This document shows positions 35,534-44,349 of a DNA stretch of 64,000 nucleotides, piece by piece. The translations under genes were made by a program, and so were the position numbers. The notes under the pieces are model-generated. The model saw only the letters and a list, made by a program, of their open reading frames with translations. It was not told the origin of the DNA and ran no database searches. The DNA is from an uncultured Lachnospiraceae bacterium (GTDB taxonomy: Bacteria > Bacillota > Clostridia > Lachnospirales > Lachnospiraceae). The stretch is from positions 89,606 to 153,605 of the forward strand of contig CANQPM010000008.1 in assembly GCA_947625775.1 (NCBI GenBank). Direction: 5' to 3'. Every line of letters begins with the position of its first letter. The stretch's first letter is position 1.

Positions 35534-36499
35534 CTACACTGTCGGAAGTACAGCAAGCTGCTCTACTTCCTCAATACTCAGCCCCGTATCTTCAGCTATT
35601 TCCTCAACTGTCATCTTTCCTCTTTTTAACATTCTAAGCGCTGTTTCTTTTTGGTTTTGGTTTATGCCTTGGCTTAGCCCCTGACTTATTCCCTGGCTTA
35701 TTCCTTGGCTTATTCCCTGATTTAAAATAGTTCTTGCAGTCGTTTCAATCAATGGTCCGCTCATAATATCACCCACGCCTTTCTGCACGTTCTCATATTT
35801 CTGTGCGATTTCCTTAATAACGTCACCAGAAAGCTCTATAATGGTACGTTTGTCAAACGCCCCGATTACTCCCTGTTCCTCCAGACCGTCAAGCCTTTCC
35901 AAAATTTTCCTATACTCTGCCTTTAATTCTGCCAGTTTCTGCTCATTGCCATTATATTCCGCAAAATTTTTCTCATGTGAAAAAATATAAAACGGAATAA
36001 GCATCAGCAAGCCTTTTCCAAAAATATCGTCAAGCGAATATGCCTGCACTTTCATTATCGGCACATCATACTGGACTGTCCCGCCTGGCGTGATAATCAC
36101 GTATTTCATTTTATCGGGCGTTTTTTTGTATGTCCTAAGGTAAAGCACCGCTGTATTGGGGAATGTCACTGTAAGCGTTTCCTCCGTGACCTCTCCTTCA
36201 TCAAGCGCTATCTGCGCGTCATACTCAAAAAGTCTTATAGTGATTTTTCCGTCTGGAAGGCTGCTTTCACACTCAATATGGTACTTTTTCGGCACTTTCC
36301 CAAAAACCGTAAAATTTGTGTCCGTAATCCGTTCCTTATCTGCCTCGTCCATCTGGTTCAAAAAATGTTCGTTTGGGAAAAAACGGATTTCTTCTTTCCC
36401 TGTATAGTTTTCCCCGAAAATTTCATTTATTACAGGTATGATAAGCTGCCTGCAGTCATTCAGTATTGTCCGAAATGCCCCGTCGTATATTGTCGCCAT
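35534..36499 (-). CDS. Rpn-family PD-(D/E)XK nuclease, copy C
   Basis: A 321-residue near-identical copy of the 27077 gene, with the same nuclease core (YHIECESSLPDGKITI) and C-terminal HTH-like tail. The four-residue longer length comes from one extra 12-bp unit in the QGIS repeat (five units against four in copy A). The 5' flank of about 130 bp is shared with copy B, and about 65 bp with copy A. It has no terminator of the GGGCTG type; the 3' flank differs. Confidence 0.87.
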   Translation of the reverse strand: MATIYDGAFRTILNDCRQLIIPVINEIFGENYTGKEEIRFFPNEHFLNQMDEADKERITDTNFTVFGKVPKKYHIECESSLPDGKITIRLFEYDAQIALDEGEVTEETLTVTFPNTAVLYLRTYKKTPDKMKYVIITPGGTVQYDVPIMKVQAYSLDDIFGKGLLMLIPFYIFSHEKNFAEYNGNEQKLAELKAEYRKILERLDGLEEQGVIGAFDKRTIIELSGDVIKEIAQKYENVQKGVGDIMSGPLIETTARTILNQGISQGISQGISQGLSQGINQNQKETALRMLKRGKMTVEEIAEDTGLSIEEVEQLAVLPTV

Positions 36500-36681
36500 A
36501 TGTCAGTCCTTTCGTGTTTGTAGTTTTATCATATCATTTCAGGGCTTCAAGTTCAAGAATTTCACGTCAATTTTCTTTGCAATATCCTACTCGCTATTAG
36601 CCTCCTTGCCACTCTGTAACAATGTTTCACATAAAAAATGGAAAGAATGCTCTGCGAGTTTTCTGTTGCCATAAATAATAA

Positions 36682-36719
36682 GCGGAAACAGTGATTTCCG
36701 TCAAAATCATTGTTTCCGC
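36682..36719 (-). terminator. Terminator of the aspS-gatCAB operon
   Basis: GCGGAAACAGTGATTT at 36682-36697 pairs with AAATCATTGTTTCCGC at 36704-36719 with one mismatch and a 6-base loop. On the minus strand TTATTATTT follows. It lies about 50 bp after the gatB stop. Confidence 0.8.
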
Positions 36720-36771
36720 CGAATTTTTACAAGCTACAGCTTGTATTTTTTCTTGATATGGTATTAAAAAT

Positions 36772-38202
36772 TCACAGCAATTCCTTCAACATCTTATTAA
36801 CCATCGCAGGATCAGCCTTTCCCTTCATAGCCTTCATAGTCTGCCCGACCAAAAAGCCGATAGCCTTCTCCTTGCCGTTACGGTAATCTTCAACCGACTG
36901 CGGATTGTTGGCGATAACCTCCTCGACAGTTTTCTTTAGCGCGCCCTCGTCGTTTACTGTCCTAAGCCCTTTCTCGTCAACATACTTTTCAGGATCAATG
37001 TCATTTTCAAACATCGCCTCAAATACTTCCTTCGCGACTGAAGAATTGATCGCCTTACTGTCCACAAGCCCTATGAGCTTTGCAAGATTTTCGGGTGAAA
37101 AGCGTATGTCCTCCGCGTCCATGTCCTGTTCCTTTAAGAGCCTCAGCGTCTCGCCCATAAGCCAGTTTGACACCTTCTTTGGCTGATTGCAGATAGCCAC
37201 GGTCTCCTCGAAAATATCCGCCATATGCTTCGAGTCCGTGATAATGCCTATATCGTAGTCAGGAATGTCAAACTCCGCCTTGTACCGCGCCATTTTCTCC
37301 TCGCGGAACTCAGGCAGGCTTTTCTTTACCTCATCGATCCACTCGTCGCTGATATACACAGGCACAAGGTCGGGATCTGGAAAATAGCGGTAGTCCTGCG
37401 CGTCCTCCTTCGAGCGCATCGCATATGAATATTCCTTTGTGTCGTCCCAGCGTCTCGTCTCCTGAATAACCTTTTCGCCCGCCTCCAGAAGCTCTATCTG
37501 GCGCTCGCGCTCGCCCTCTATCGCGTGCATGATAGCCTTAAATGAATTGAGGTTCTTCATCTCGGTACGCGTGCCAAATTCCTTTGCGCCCATTTCGCGC
37601 ACAGAAAGGTTTACATCCGCCCGCATTGAGCCTTCGTTCAGCTTGCAGTCAGACGCCCCGATATACTGCGCGATCATGCGTAGCTTTTCAAGGTACGCGA
37701 TAACCTCGTCGGCACTCCTCATATCAGGCTCGGAAACTATCTCGATAAGCGGCACTCCCGAACGGTTATAATCAACAAGCGAACAGTCCTCCCACTCGTC
37801 ATGGATAAGCTTGCCCGCGTCCTCCTCCATATGGATTTCGTGAATGCCTATTGTTTTTTTGCCCTCGGGCGTTTCTATATCAATATGCCCGTTTCTGCAG
37901 ATTGGCAGATAGAGCTGGCTTATCTGGTAGTTCTGCGGATTGTCGGGGTAAAAATAGTTCTTTCTGTCAAATTTACAATATTGAGTAATATCACAGTTTG
38001 TCGCAAGCCCTACGGCAAGCGCATAATTTACCACCTGCTTATTCAGCACAGGCAAAGAACCAGGCATACCTGTACACACAGGACAAGTATGCGTGTTCGG
38101 CGCTCCCCCAAACTCCGTAGAGCAGCCGCAGAAAATTTTTGTCTTGGTCGCAAGCTCTACATGCACTTCAAGACCGATAACCGTTTCATATTGCTTTGCC
38201 AT
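36772..38202 (-). CDS. gatB: Asp-tRNA(Asn)/Glu-tRNA(Gln) amidotransferase subunit B
   Basis: A 476-residue GatB of normal length. It begins YETVIGLEVHVELATKTKIFCGC and has the conserved NTHTCPVCTGMPGSLPVLN zinc/tRNA region. The C-terminal YqeY-like tail ends FLVGQTMKAMKGKADP. GatB activates the misacylated tRNA by phosphorylation and accepts ammonia from GatA. The start overlaps the gatA stop by 1 bp. Last gene of aspS-gatC-gatA-gatB. Confidence 0.97.
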   Translation of the reverse strand: MAKQYETVIGLEVHVELATKTKIFCGCSTEFGGAPNTHTCPVCTGMPGSLPVLNKQVVNYALAVGLATNCDITQYCKFDRKNYFYPDNPQNYQISQLYLPICRNGHIDIETPEGKKTIGIHEIHMEEDAGKLIHDEWEDCSLVDYNRSGVPLIEIVSEPDMRSADEVIAYLEKLRMIAQYIGASDCKLNEGSMRADVNLSVREMGAKEFGTRTEMKNLNSFKAIMHAIEGERERQIELLEAGEKVIQETRRWDDTKEYSYAMRSKEDAQDYRYFPDPDLVPVYISDEWIDEVKKSLPEFREEKMARYKAEFDIPDYDIGIITDSKHMADIFEETVAICNQPKKVSNWLMGETLRLLKEQDMDAEDIRFSPENLAKLIGLVDSKAINSSVAKEVFEAMFENDIDPEKYVDEKGLRTVNDEGALKKTVEEVIANNPQSVEDYRNGKEKAIGFLVGQTMKAMKGKADPAMVNKMLKELL

Positions 38203-39656
38203 TATGCCCTCTCCTTTCTGCCCTGCTCATAGGCGTATGCCGCCCTTATCAGCTTTTTCTCCTGAAAACTGTCGGCTATAAGCTGCATTCCTATGGGAAG
38301 CCCCTTTGCGTCCTCGCCGCACGGAACTGAAATCGCGGGAAGCCCTGCCAGATTTACTGAAATAGTGTAAATGTCGCCGAGGTACATTTTTAAAGGATCG
38401 GAAAGGCTCTCTCCAAGCTTTGGCGCTGTCGTGGGTGCGATAGGTCCGAGTATCAGGTCGTATTTTTTGAAGGCATCGTCAAACGCTTTCTTTATCATAG
38501 CCTTTACCTTCAAAGCCTTCAAATAATATGCGTCATAGTAGCCTGAGCTTAGCACGAATGAGCCGAGCATTATCCTGCGCTTTACCTCCGCGCCAAAGCC
38601 CTCGGAACGCGTCTTTTTGTACATATTGTGAAGTCCAAGCCCCTCCGCGTCGGGCGTTCGGTAGCCGTATTTTATGCCGTCAAAGCGCTCCAGGTTTGAG
38701 CTTGCCTCCGCAGCCGCGATTGTATAGTATGTCGGAATTGCGTACTCGACAAGGCTTAAATCAAACTCCTCGATTACAGCCCCATTTTCCTTCAAAGCGT
38801 CTGCCGCCGCAAGCACAGCCGTCCTTACTTCGTCATCCAAGCCCTCGCCAAAATAATCCCGCGGTATGCCGATACGCATTCCTTTTACATCATCTATAAG
38901 GGCAGACGTAAAATCCGTGTCGTCGCGCTTTACGGAAGTCGAGTCCTTTTCGTCGTGTGATGTGATTGCCTCCAAAACTGCCGCGCAGTCGGCTACGTTT
39001 TTAGCCAGAGGTCCTATCTGGTCAAGCGACGAGCCGTAGGCAATCAGCCCATATCGCGAGACAGTGCCGTATGTCGGTTTCATGCCCACTACGCCGCAAA
39101 AGCCTGCGGGCTGTCTTATCGAGCCGCCCGTATCTGAGCCAAGCGCAAAGAAACATTCCTCCGCCGCCACTGCCGCCGCAGAGCCGCCTGACGAACCGCC
39201 AGGGACATACTGCGTATTTCGCGGGTTTCTTGTCACACCGAATGCGGAAGTCTCAGTGGTAGAACCCATCGCAAATTCGTCCATATTTGTCTTGCCGATA
39301 ACGACAGCACCCGCTTTTTCGAGGTTTAAGACCGCCTCCGCCGTGTATGTCGGCACAAAATTTCCAAGTATTTTTGATGAGCAGGTGGTGAGCAGCCCAG
39401 CCGTACACATATTGTCCTTTATGGCGGCAGGCACTCCCGCAAGTGCGCCTGTAAGCTCTCCCTGCTCGATTTTCTTCTGGGTTTGAGCTGCCTTTTCAAG
39501 CGCACGCTCTCTGTCCACAGTGACATAGGCGTTTATCTCTTTTTCCTTTTTGCCTATGCTTTCCAGTACAGCCTCCATCGCCTCGACAGCCGTGGTCTTT
39601 CCTGCCTTTATCGCTGCCCCAAGCTCCACGGCGCTGTATGATAAAATATTTTCCAT
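38202..39656 (-). CDS. gatA: Asp-tRNA(Asn)/Glu-tRNA(Gln) amidotransferase subunit A
   Basis: A 484-residue amidase-signature protein. The catalytic Lys is in AAIKDNMCT, the cis-Ser in GGSSGGSAAAVAA, and the nucleophile Ser in GSDTGGSIRQPAGFCG. It releases ammonia from glutamine. The ATG at 39656 is used because AAGGGG precedes it; the frame is open 11 codons upstream. It follows gatC after 55 bp and is coupled to gatB. Confidence 0.97.
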   Translation of the reverse strand: MENILSYSAVELGAAIKAGKTTAVEAMEAVLESIGKKEKEINAYVTVDRERALEKAAQTQKKIEQGELTGALAGVPAAIKDNMCTAGLLTTCSSKILGNFVPTYTAEAVLNLEKAGAVVIGKTNMDEFAMGSTTETSAFGVTRNPRNTQYVPGGSSGGSAAAVAAEECFFALGSDTGGSIRQPAGFCGVVGMKPTYGTVSRYGLIAYGSSLDQIGPLAKNVADCAAVLEAITSHDEKDSTSVKRDDTDFTSALIDDVKGMRIGIPRDYFGEGLDDEVRTAVLAAADALKENGAVIEEFDLSLVEYAIPTYYTIAAAEASSNLERFDGIKYGYRTPDAEGLGLHNMYKKTRSEGFGAEVKRRIMLGSFVLSSGYYDAYYLKALKVKAMIKKAFDDAFKKYDLILGPIAPTTAPKLGESLSDPLKMYLGDIYTISVNLAGLPAISVPCGEDAKGLPIGMQLIADSFQEKKLIRAAYAYEQGRKERA

Positions 39657-39711
39657 TCTTTTACACCCCTTGTCCGTTTCAGCGGACATTTAAAATCCAT
39701 AATTTTAAAAT

Positions 39712-40005
39712 TTAATCAAACGTCTTAGGCACCATAAACATATCGTCCTTCTGCGCAGGCGCATTTTTCAAAATGTTTTCCCTGTCGTCGCCGTTTGTCA
39801 CAATGTCCTCACGGAAAACATTCTGCACTGAAAATACGTGCGACATCGGCTCGATTCCCGTCGTGTCAAGCTCATTCAGCTTGTCGATATAATCAAGCAT
39901 GCTGCCCATGTCCTTTTTTGCCTGCTCCTTCTCCTCATCAGAAAGCTCCAGCTTTGCAAGAATGCCTACGTAATCAATCGTTTCGTCTGAAATTATATTG
40001 TTCAT
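39712..40005 (-). CDS. gatC: Asp-tRNA(Asn)/Glu-tRNA(Gln) amidotransferase subunit C
   Basis: A 97-residue GatC of normal length. The N-terminal helix is [18 protein letters not shown], followed by [21 protein letters not shown] and the C-terminal [19 protein letters not shown] tail ([17 protein letters not shown]). It wraps around GatA and stabilises the complex. It lies 28 bp after aspS. Confidence 0.96.
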   Translation of the reverse strand: MNNIISDETIDYVGILAKLELSDEEKEQAKKDMGSMLDYIDKLNELDTTGIEPMSHVFSVQNVFREDIVTNGDDRENILKNAPAQKDDMFMVPKTFD

Positions 40006-40033
40006 AAATAAGCCACTCCTATATCTTCTCCCG

Positions 40034-41770
40034 CTAATCGCGGACTTTTATATGCACTTCCCTAAGCTGCTGCTCCGTCACGTCGTTTGGCGCGCCGCAC
40101 ATCAGATCCTGCGCTGATCCGCTCATCGGGAAAGCGATAACCTCGCGGATATTTTCCTCGTTTTTAAGAAGCATCAGCATTCTGTCTACGCCTGGCGCCA
40201 TTCCTGCGTGAGGCGGCGCTCCAAACTGGAATGCCTGATAGAGTGCGCCGAATTTTGCCTTCAGCGTCTCCTCATCATATCCTGCTATCTCGAATGCCTT
40301 TACCATTATGTCTATGTCGTGGTTTCTCACAGCGCCGCTTGAAAGCTCCACGCCGTTGCACACAATGTCATACTGGTACGCGAGTATGTCAAGCGGATCT
40401 TTGTTCATCAGCGCGTCAAGCCCGCCCTGCGGCATTGAAAACGGATTGTGCGTGAAGCCAATCTGCTTTGTATCGGGATCAAGCTCAAACATCGGGAAGT
40501 CATTCACATAGCAGAAGCGGTACGCGTTCTTTTCGCAAAGGTCAAGCTTATTGCCAAGCTCTATCCTTATCTGTCCCGCATAGTAGTTTGCACGCTCCTC
40601 CTTGTCAGCGATAAAGAAAATCGTGTCGCCCGCCTCAAGTCCTGCAATCGCGGCAAGCTCGGGCTTTAACTCGTCAGGTATAAACTTGTCAATAGGTCCT
40701 TTGTACGACATATCCTCCGCTACTTCAAGATATCCAAGCCCGCCCATTCCAAGCGACGTGGCAAAGCTGAGCAGCTTTTCATGAAAGCCCTTTGACATCT
40801 CGGCATGTACTTTGATAGCGCGTACTGTTCGCTTGATAAACGGCTTAAACGTACATTTCTGGAAAAATTCCGTCACGTCGATTATTCTGAGCGGATTTCT
40901 CAAATCGGGCTTATCAGTGCCAAACTCTAGCATCGCCTGCTTATAGCTGTAAATCGGGTATGACGCTTTCGTCACTTCAAAGCCCTCGGGCGCAAACTTT
41001 TCAAATGTCGCGGAAAGCACTTCCTCGCCCGCCTTAAACACGTCCTCCTGCGTCGCAAAGCTCATCTCAAAGTCAAGCTGGTAAAATTCACCGGGTGAGC
41101 GGTCAGCACGCGCGTCCTCGTCCCTAAAGCAGGGCGCGATTTGGAAGTACTTGTCAAAACCCGATACCATCAAAAGCTGCTTATACTGCTGCGGCGCCTG
41201 CGGGAGCGCATAAAATTTGCCCTTATATTTTCGTGACGGCACGATATAGTCGCGCGCGCCCTCCGGCGACGACGCACACAAAATCGGCGTCTGGATTTCC
41301 AAAAAGCCCATTTCCGTCATCTTCTGGCGCAGGAAGCTTATCACCTGCGAGCGGAAGATTATGTTGTCGCGCACCTTTGCATTTCTCAAATCCAAGTAGC
41401 GGTATTTTAATCGGATATCCTCCCTTGTCTCCTTTGAGGTCATTACCTCAAATGGAAGCTGATGGTACACTTTGCCGAGCACTGTTACCCTTTTTGCCTC
41501 AAGCTCAATTGTGCCTGTGGGTATCTTGGGATTGTATGTCTCCTCGTCACGCTTTTCTACAGGTCCCTCGATAGAAACGCACATCTCCTTGGTGATGCCC
41601 TTCAAAAGCGACGTGTCGCGCATAACCACCTGTAAAACTCCGTACATATCGCGCAGGTCAATGAACGACACTCCGCCGTGGTCGCGGATATTTTCCACCC
41701 AGCCCGCCACCTGCAGCGTCTGCCCGATATGCTGTTCGCCGATTTCCTTCATTGTAATGTCTCTGTACAT
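40034..41770 (-). CDS. aspS: Aspartyl-tRNA synthetase (bacterial type)
   Basis: A 578-residue class II synthetase. The OB-fold anticodon-binding domain is at the N-terminus ([26 protein letters not shown]). Motif 2 is in [19 protein letters not shown], the bacterial GAD insert follows, and motif 3 is near [12 protein letters not shown]. The ATG at 41770 has GGAGG upstream. It lies in one operon with gatCAB under a T-box. This favours a non-discriminating enzyme that also makes Asp-tRNA(Asn) for GatCAB; that is inference from context. Confidence 0.96.
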   Translation of the reverse strand: MYRDITMKEIGEQHIGQTLQVAGWVENIRDHGGVSFIDLRDMYGVLQVVMRDTSLLKGITKEMCVSIEGPVEKRDEETYNPKIPTGTIELEAKRVTVLGKVYHQLPFEVMTSKETREDIRLKYRYLDLRNAKVRDNIIFRSQVISFLRQKMTEMGFLEIQTPILCASSPEGARDYIVPSRKYKGKFYALPQAPQQYKQLLMVSGFDKYFQIAPCFRDEDARADRSPGEFYQLDFEMSFATQEDVFKAGEEVLSATFEKFAPEGFEVTKASYPIYSYKQAMLEFGTDKPDLRNPLRIIDVTEFFQKCTFKPFIKRTVRAIKVHAEMSKGFHEKLLSFATSLGMGGLGYLEVAEDMSYKGPIDKFIPDELKPELAAIAGLEAGDTIFFIADKEERANYYAGQIRIELGNKLDLCEKNAYRFCYVNDFPMFELDPDTKQIGFTHNPFSMPQGGLDALMNKDPLDILAYQYDIVCNGVELSSGAVRNHDIDIMVKAFEIAGYDEETLKAKFGALYQAFQFGAPPHAGMAPGVDRMLMLLKNEENIREVIAFPMSGSAQDLMCGAPNDVTEQQLREVHIKVRD

Positions 41771-41893
41771 ATTGATACCTCCGTTCTTATTCAGTAAAAT
41801 CCACATATATCAAACAGGGACACTTTTTTCCCTATTCGCCGCACGGCTCACGTGCTGCGTCAACAGCCGTTTTCCTTACGCATGTCCGCACAT

Positions 41894-42200
41894 AAAAAAG
41901 TCCCGAAATACAAAATGTATTTCGGGACGGATATTTTGACAATCTCAATTACCCGCGGTACCACCCGCATTGATAAATCAACATTTACGTTGATTTTATC
42001 CTCTCTTACGCTTAACGCGCGCCGACGTATTACCCTAGTAAGCTTTTGTCCCGCCTTTCGGATAATCTGCTCCAAAGTGTTCCCTTTGTTATCTCCCGCT
42101 GACAGCGCTCTCAGCCGGTGACGCCGTCTTCCTGTCGCTTTCCTTAACAAGAGTCTTTTTCATAGCATTTGGAAGTCTGTTTCATTTTTATTCCGAGTCT
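41894..42200 (-). promoter_or_regulatory. T-box riboswitch leader of aspS-gatCAB with GAAC specifier
   Basis: On the minus strand the T-box motif GGTGGTACCGCGG is at 41965-41953. The intrinsic terminator (GTCCCGAAATACA stem and T run) is at 41928-41894. Upstream, Stem I closes by CTTCCAAA (near 42174) with TTTGGAG (42077-42071). A middle helix pairs CTTGTTA with TAACAAAG. The 3' side of the loop between these helices reads GGGAACAC, so the specifier is GAAC at 42082-42079. It offers GAA (Glu) and AAC (Asn) in overlap. Uncharged tRNA would open the terminator. Confidence 0.9.
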
Positions 42201-42232
42201 TGATTTAAGTATATGGAAATTTAACTTTTATT

Positions 42233-42261
42233 ATAATAGCACAAGGGATTTTGAATTTCAA
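42233..42261 (-). promoter_or_regulatory. Promoter of the T-box leader
   Basis: On the minus strand TTGAAA (42261-42256) and TATTAT (42238-42233) are 17 bp apart, just upstream of the T-box Stem I. An overlapping TATAAT gives an alternative -10. Confidence 0.65.
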
Positions 42262-42291
42262 GTATTTTTTTGCAATGTTTACCCATTACGA

Positions 42292-42477
42292 TTATGCCCA
42301 AATAATCTCCAATAACTTCTTCGGTGTTATCGCCTTAACTTTAGAATATTGAAAATCCTCTACATTTCTCGTAACAATATAATCCGCAAAAATCTCATCG
42401 GCACACTTATCCTGTAAACAGTCTTCAAAATCAGAAAACTCATTATCTTCTATTGCTTCACAGACTATACTTTTCAT
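42292..42477 (-). pseudogene. C-terminal remnant of a PIN toxin
   Basis: The frame encodes 61 residues: VCEAIEDNEFSDFEDCLQDKCADEIFADYIVTRNVEDFQYSKVKAI (read as two parts), which match the C-terminal half of the PIN toxin at 244-666. The N-terminal half with the first catalytic Asp is missing. The fragment begins inside the end of the antitoxin frame, so the 5' part was deleted. It should have no RNase activity. Confidence 0.85.
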
Positions 42478-42712
42478 CCCTTGCTTTGGCTAATTCTTTG
42501 TCATAATCTAATTCATACGACACAGGTATAAGCATTTTTTCCAACTCTAAAAACGCTTTCATCTTAGGCGTTAGTGCCATTTCGTCTCCAACGCCTTGCT
42601 CAGCGCCTGATGTTTTTGCTCTCAAAGTGCGGATATACTGAATAATAGATGGCATTTGTTCCTCTGGAAGCTGCTCCACTAATTGAATTGCTTCGAGTTT
42701 TAATGCTGTCAT
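42458..42712 (-). CDS. Antitoxin-like protein, orphaned
   Basis: An 84-residue protein. Residues 1-34 (MTALKLEAIQLVEQLPEEQM, then PSIIQYIRTLRA) look like the helical start of DUF2281/VapB-like antitoxins, and the C-terminus (LDYDKELAKARDEKYSL) resembles the toxin-binding tail of such proteins; the ending DEKY also occurs in the antitoxin at 641. It overlaps the remnant of a PIN toxin by 20 bp. With the toxin destroyed it may be a leftover or may still regulate related systems. Confidence 0.65.
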   Translation of the reverse strand: MTALKLEAIQLVEQLPEEQMPSIIQYIRTLRAKTSGAEQGVGDEMALTPKMKAFLELEKMLIPVSYELDYDKELAKARDEKYSL

Positions 42713-42845
42713 TATTTTCCATTGTCTCCCTTCACTATTTTTAATGCTTCTTTGGATTTATTATATACCAAAAAAGCAATATGCTCAATCCATTTCTTGA
42801 TATAATCTTATTTTTACTTCAATCAAAACTTTATGCTTCCAGTCT

Positions 42846-44333
42846 CTATCTTTCAACGGATGCCACATTTACAATCGTAGTTTCAGGATTCACGCTATAT
42901 ACAAATTTGACATTATCTATAAGTTCCCCGCTCCTGTAAACGGCTATTTTCATGCAGTTATTTTCACTGCTGTTTCCTTCAAAAATCTTGCGCTCGTTCA
43001 GCATAATATCATAATATCCGTTCCTTTCTCCAGAAATATAAATGCGCCCAAGCTCCGTATCCGCACTTCCTCCTGAAGCCTTAAAGTCATTAAACACCCA
43101 CGCTTTTTCCCCGCCATTTTTTATCAGAATGATGTCAGTATTATCTCCAAGCTCGTCCGTGTTTACGCCCATATTCCTGAACAGGTTCAGCATAAGCTGA
43201 TTTTTGAAGATGTCCTTATTGCGTACTTCCATAATTACATTAATTTTATCGCCTGACAGCAGCATCGGATAATTAACTATCGAACTTTGCGCTTTGATAT
43301 TGCTGTCCTTCATTGCCTCATATTCACTGTAATCCGTATTCCAAAATTCATAGTCCGCATTGCTTCGTTTATCCTCTATGCCATAATGCTCTGTAATGTA
43401 CTGTCCCAAATATTTAGTAACCTTCCGCGCACCCGAAGGATTGAGATGTGAATTGGCATCAAAGCAGTCAACTCCATAATTTACGATATCCAAATCCAAA
43501 AAATTAATATAATCCACGCCGTATTTTTCCGCTATATCATATACCCTGTTTGCCTCCATCTGCTGCCCTTCTCCTGCGGGAAACGGCAAATATGTAAGCA
43601 AAACCTCAATATTTCTTCTTTGACAGTCCTCTATCATTCTGCAGAGGTATTCCTCTCCTACAGTACCGCCCTCGATCTTCTTTTCGCGCGGGATTTTATT
43701 AAAACCTGCCTGTACGAGATTTATCCTTGACTCAGCGCCTTTTTCTTTTTTGGGCACTGGATTAAAATCCGACTCCTTGACCTCGTTCCACCTTGAATGG
43801 TATGCTGAATAATCCCACAGCAGACCTATTTTAGTCCTAGGCTCATCACTCTCTCTTGCCTTACCATTATCAATCGCCTCCTGTAAAACAGGATCGTCAA
43901 GCAAGTCCCATACTGCGCGCACCTTAGTCACACTGAGCGGAAAAGCGTCAAGGGACAAGTGCATATATGAGAAAATATCCGAGCATTTCCAAGCGCCCGA
44001 AAGTGTCAGACAGTCAATCACCATAAGCTTCGGTTTCGTATAATCAAGCGCATTTTCCATAACCCAATAGGTAGTGGCAAATTGGTTGCTATGCCCGCCA
44101 AAATTGTAGGACACTATGCCATAGTCTTTCCACAGCTCCATAGGATATACCGCATTTATGACATGGCTTGTGCCCATAAATAATACGTCAAACTCCTCAT
44201 CCTGATCAAAAAAATCCTGATATTTTAAATCGCTGTCCTTCCTTTCCAATAAGTCTGTCATGTACCCAAGCATTGAAACAGTTATGGCTGCTGCAATCAC
44301 ACAGCTGATTATTTTCTTTAATTTTTCCCACAT
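42846..44333 (-). CDS. SGNH/AlgJ-like O-acetylation partner protein
   Basis: A 495-residue protein with an N-terminal signal anchor (KLKKIISCVIAAAITVSMLGYM) and an extracellular SGNH-like domain. It has FMGTSHVINAVYP as block I and DANSHLNPSGARKV as the catalytic Asp-His block, with a beta-rich C-terminus from about residue 350. Proteins of this type work with MBOAT acyltransferases to move acetyl groups to surface or secreted glycans. The ATG at 44333 is chosen because a GAGG site precedes it; the frame is open 24 codons further but overlaps the MBOAT gene. It is 16 bp downstream of that gene. Confidence 0.75.
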   Translation of the reverse strand: MWEKLKKIISCVIAAAITVSMLGYMTDLLERKDSDLKYQDFFDQDEEFDVLFMGTSHVINAVYPMELWKDYGIVSYNFGGHSNQFATTYWVMENALDYTKPKLMVIDCLTLSGAWKCSDIFSYMHLSLDAFPLSVTKVRAVWDLLDDPVLQEAIDNGKARESDEPRTKIGLLWDYSAYHSRWNEVKESDFNPVPKKEKGAESRINLVQAGFNKIPREKKIEGGTVGEEYLCRMIEDCQRRNIEVLLTYLPFPAGEGQQMEANRVYDIAEKYGVDYINFLDLDIVNYGVDCFDANSHLNPSGARKVTKYLGQYITEHYGIEDKRSNADYEFWNTDYSEYEAMKDSNIKAQSSIVNYPMLLSGDKINVIMEVRNKDIFKNQLMLNLFRNMGVNTDELGDNTDIILIKNGGEKAWVFNDFKASGGSADTELGRIYISGERNGYYDIMLNERKIFEGNSSENNCMKIAVYRSGELIDNVKFVYSVNPETTIVNVASVER

Positions 44334-44349
44334 ATTTTTGTCCGCCTCT

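Larger units (their letters stand above)
35050..36632. repeat. PPOX-Rpn block, intact copy
   Basis: This is the intact counterpart of 30422-31402. It runs from TGTATCAAAACCTAAC to CACTCTGTAACAATGTTTCA and contains complete PPOX and Rpn genes. The two blocks are direct repeats about 4.6 kb apart, with the sigma/ABC operon between them. Confidence 0.85.
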
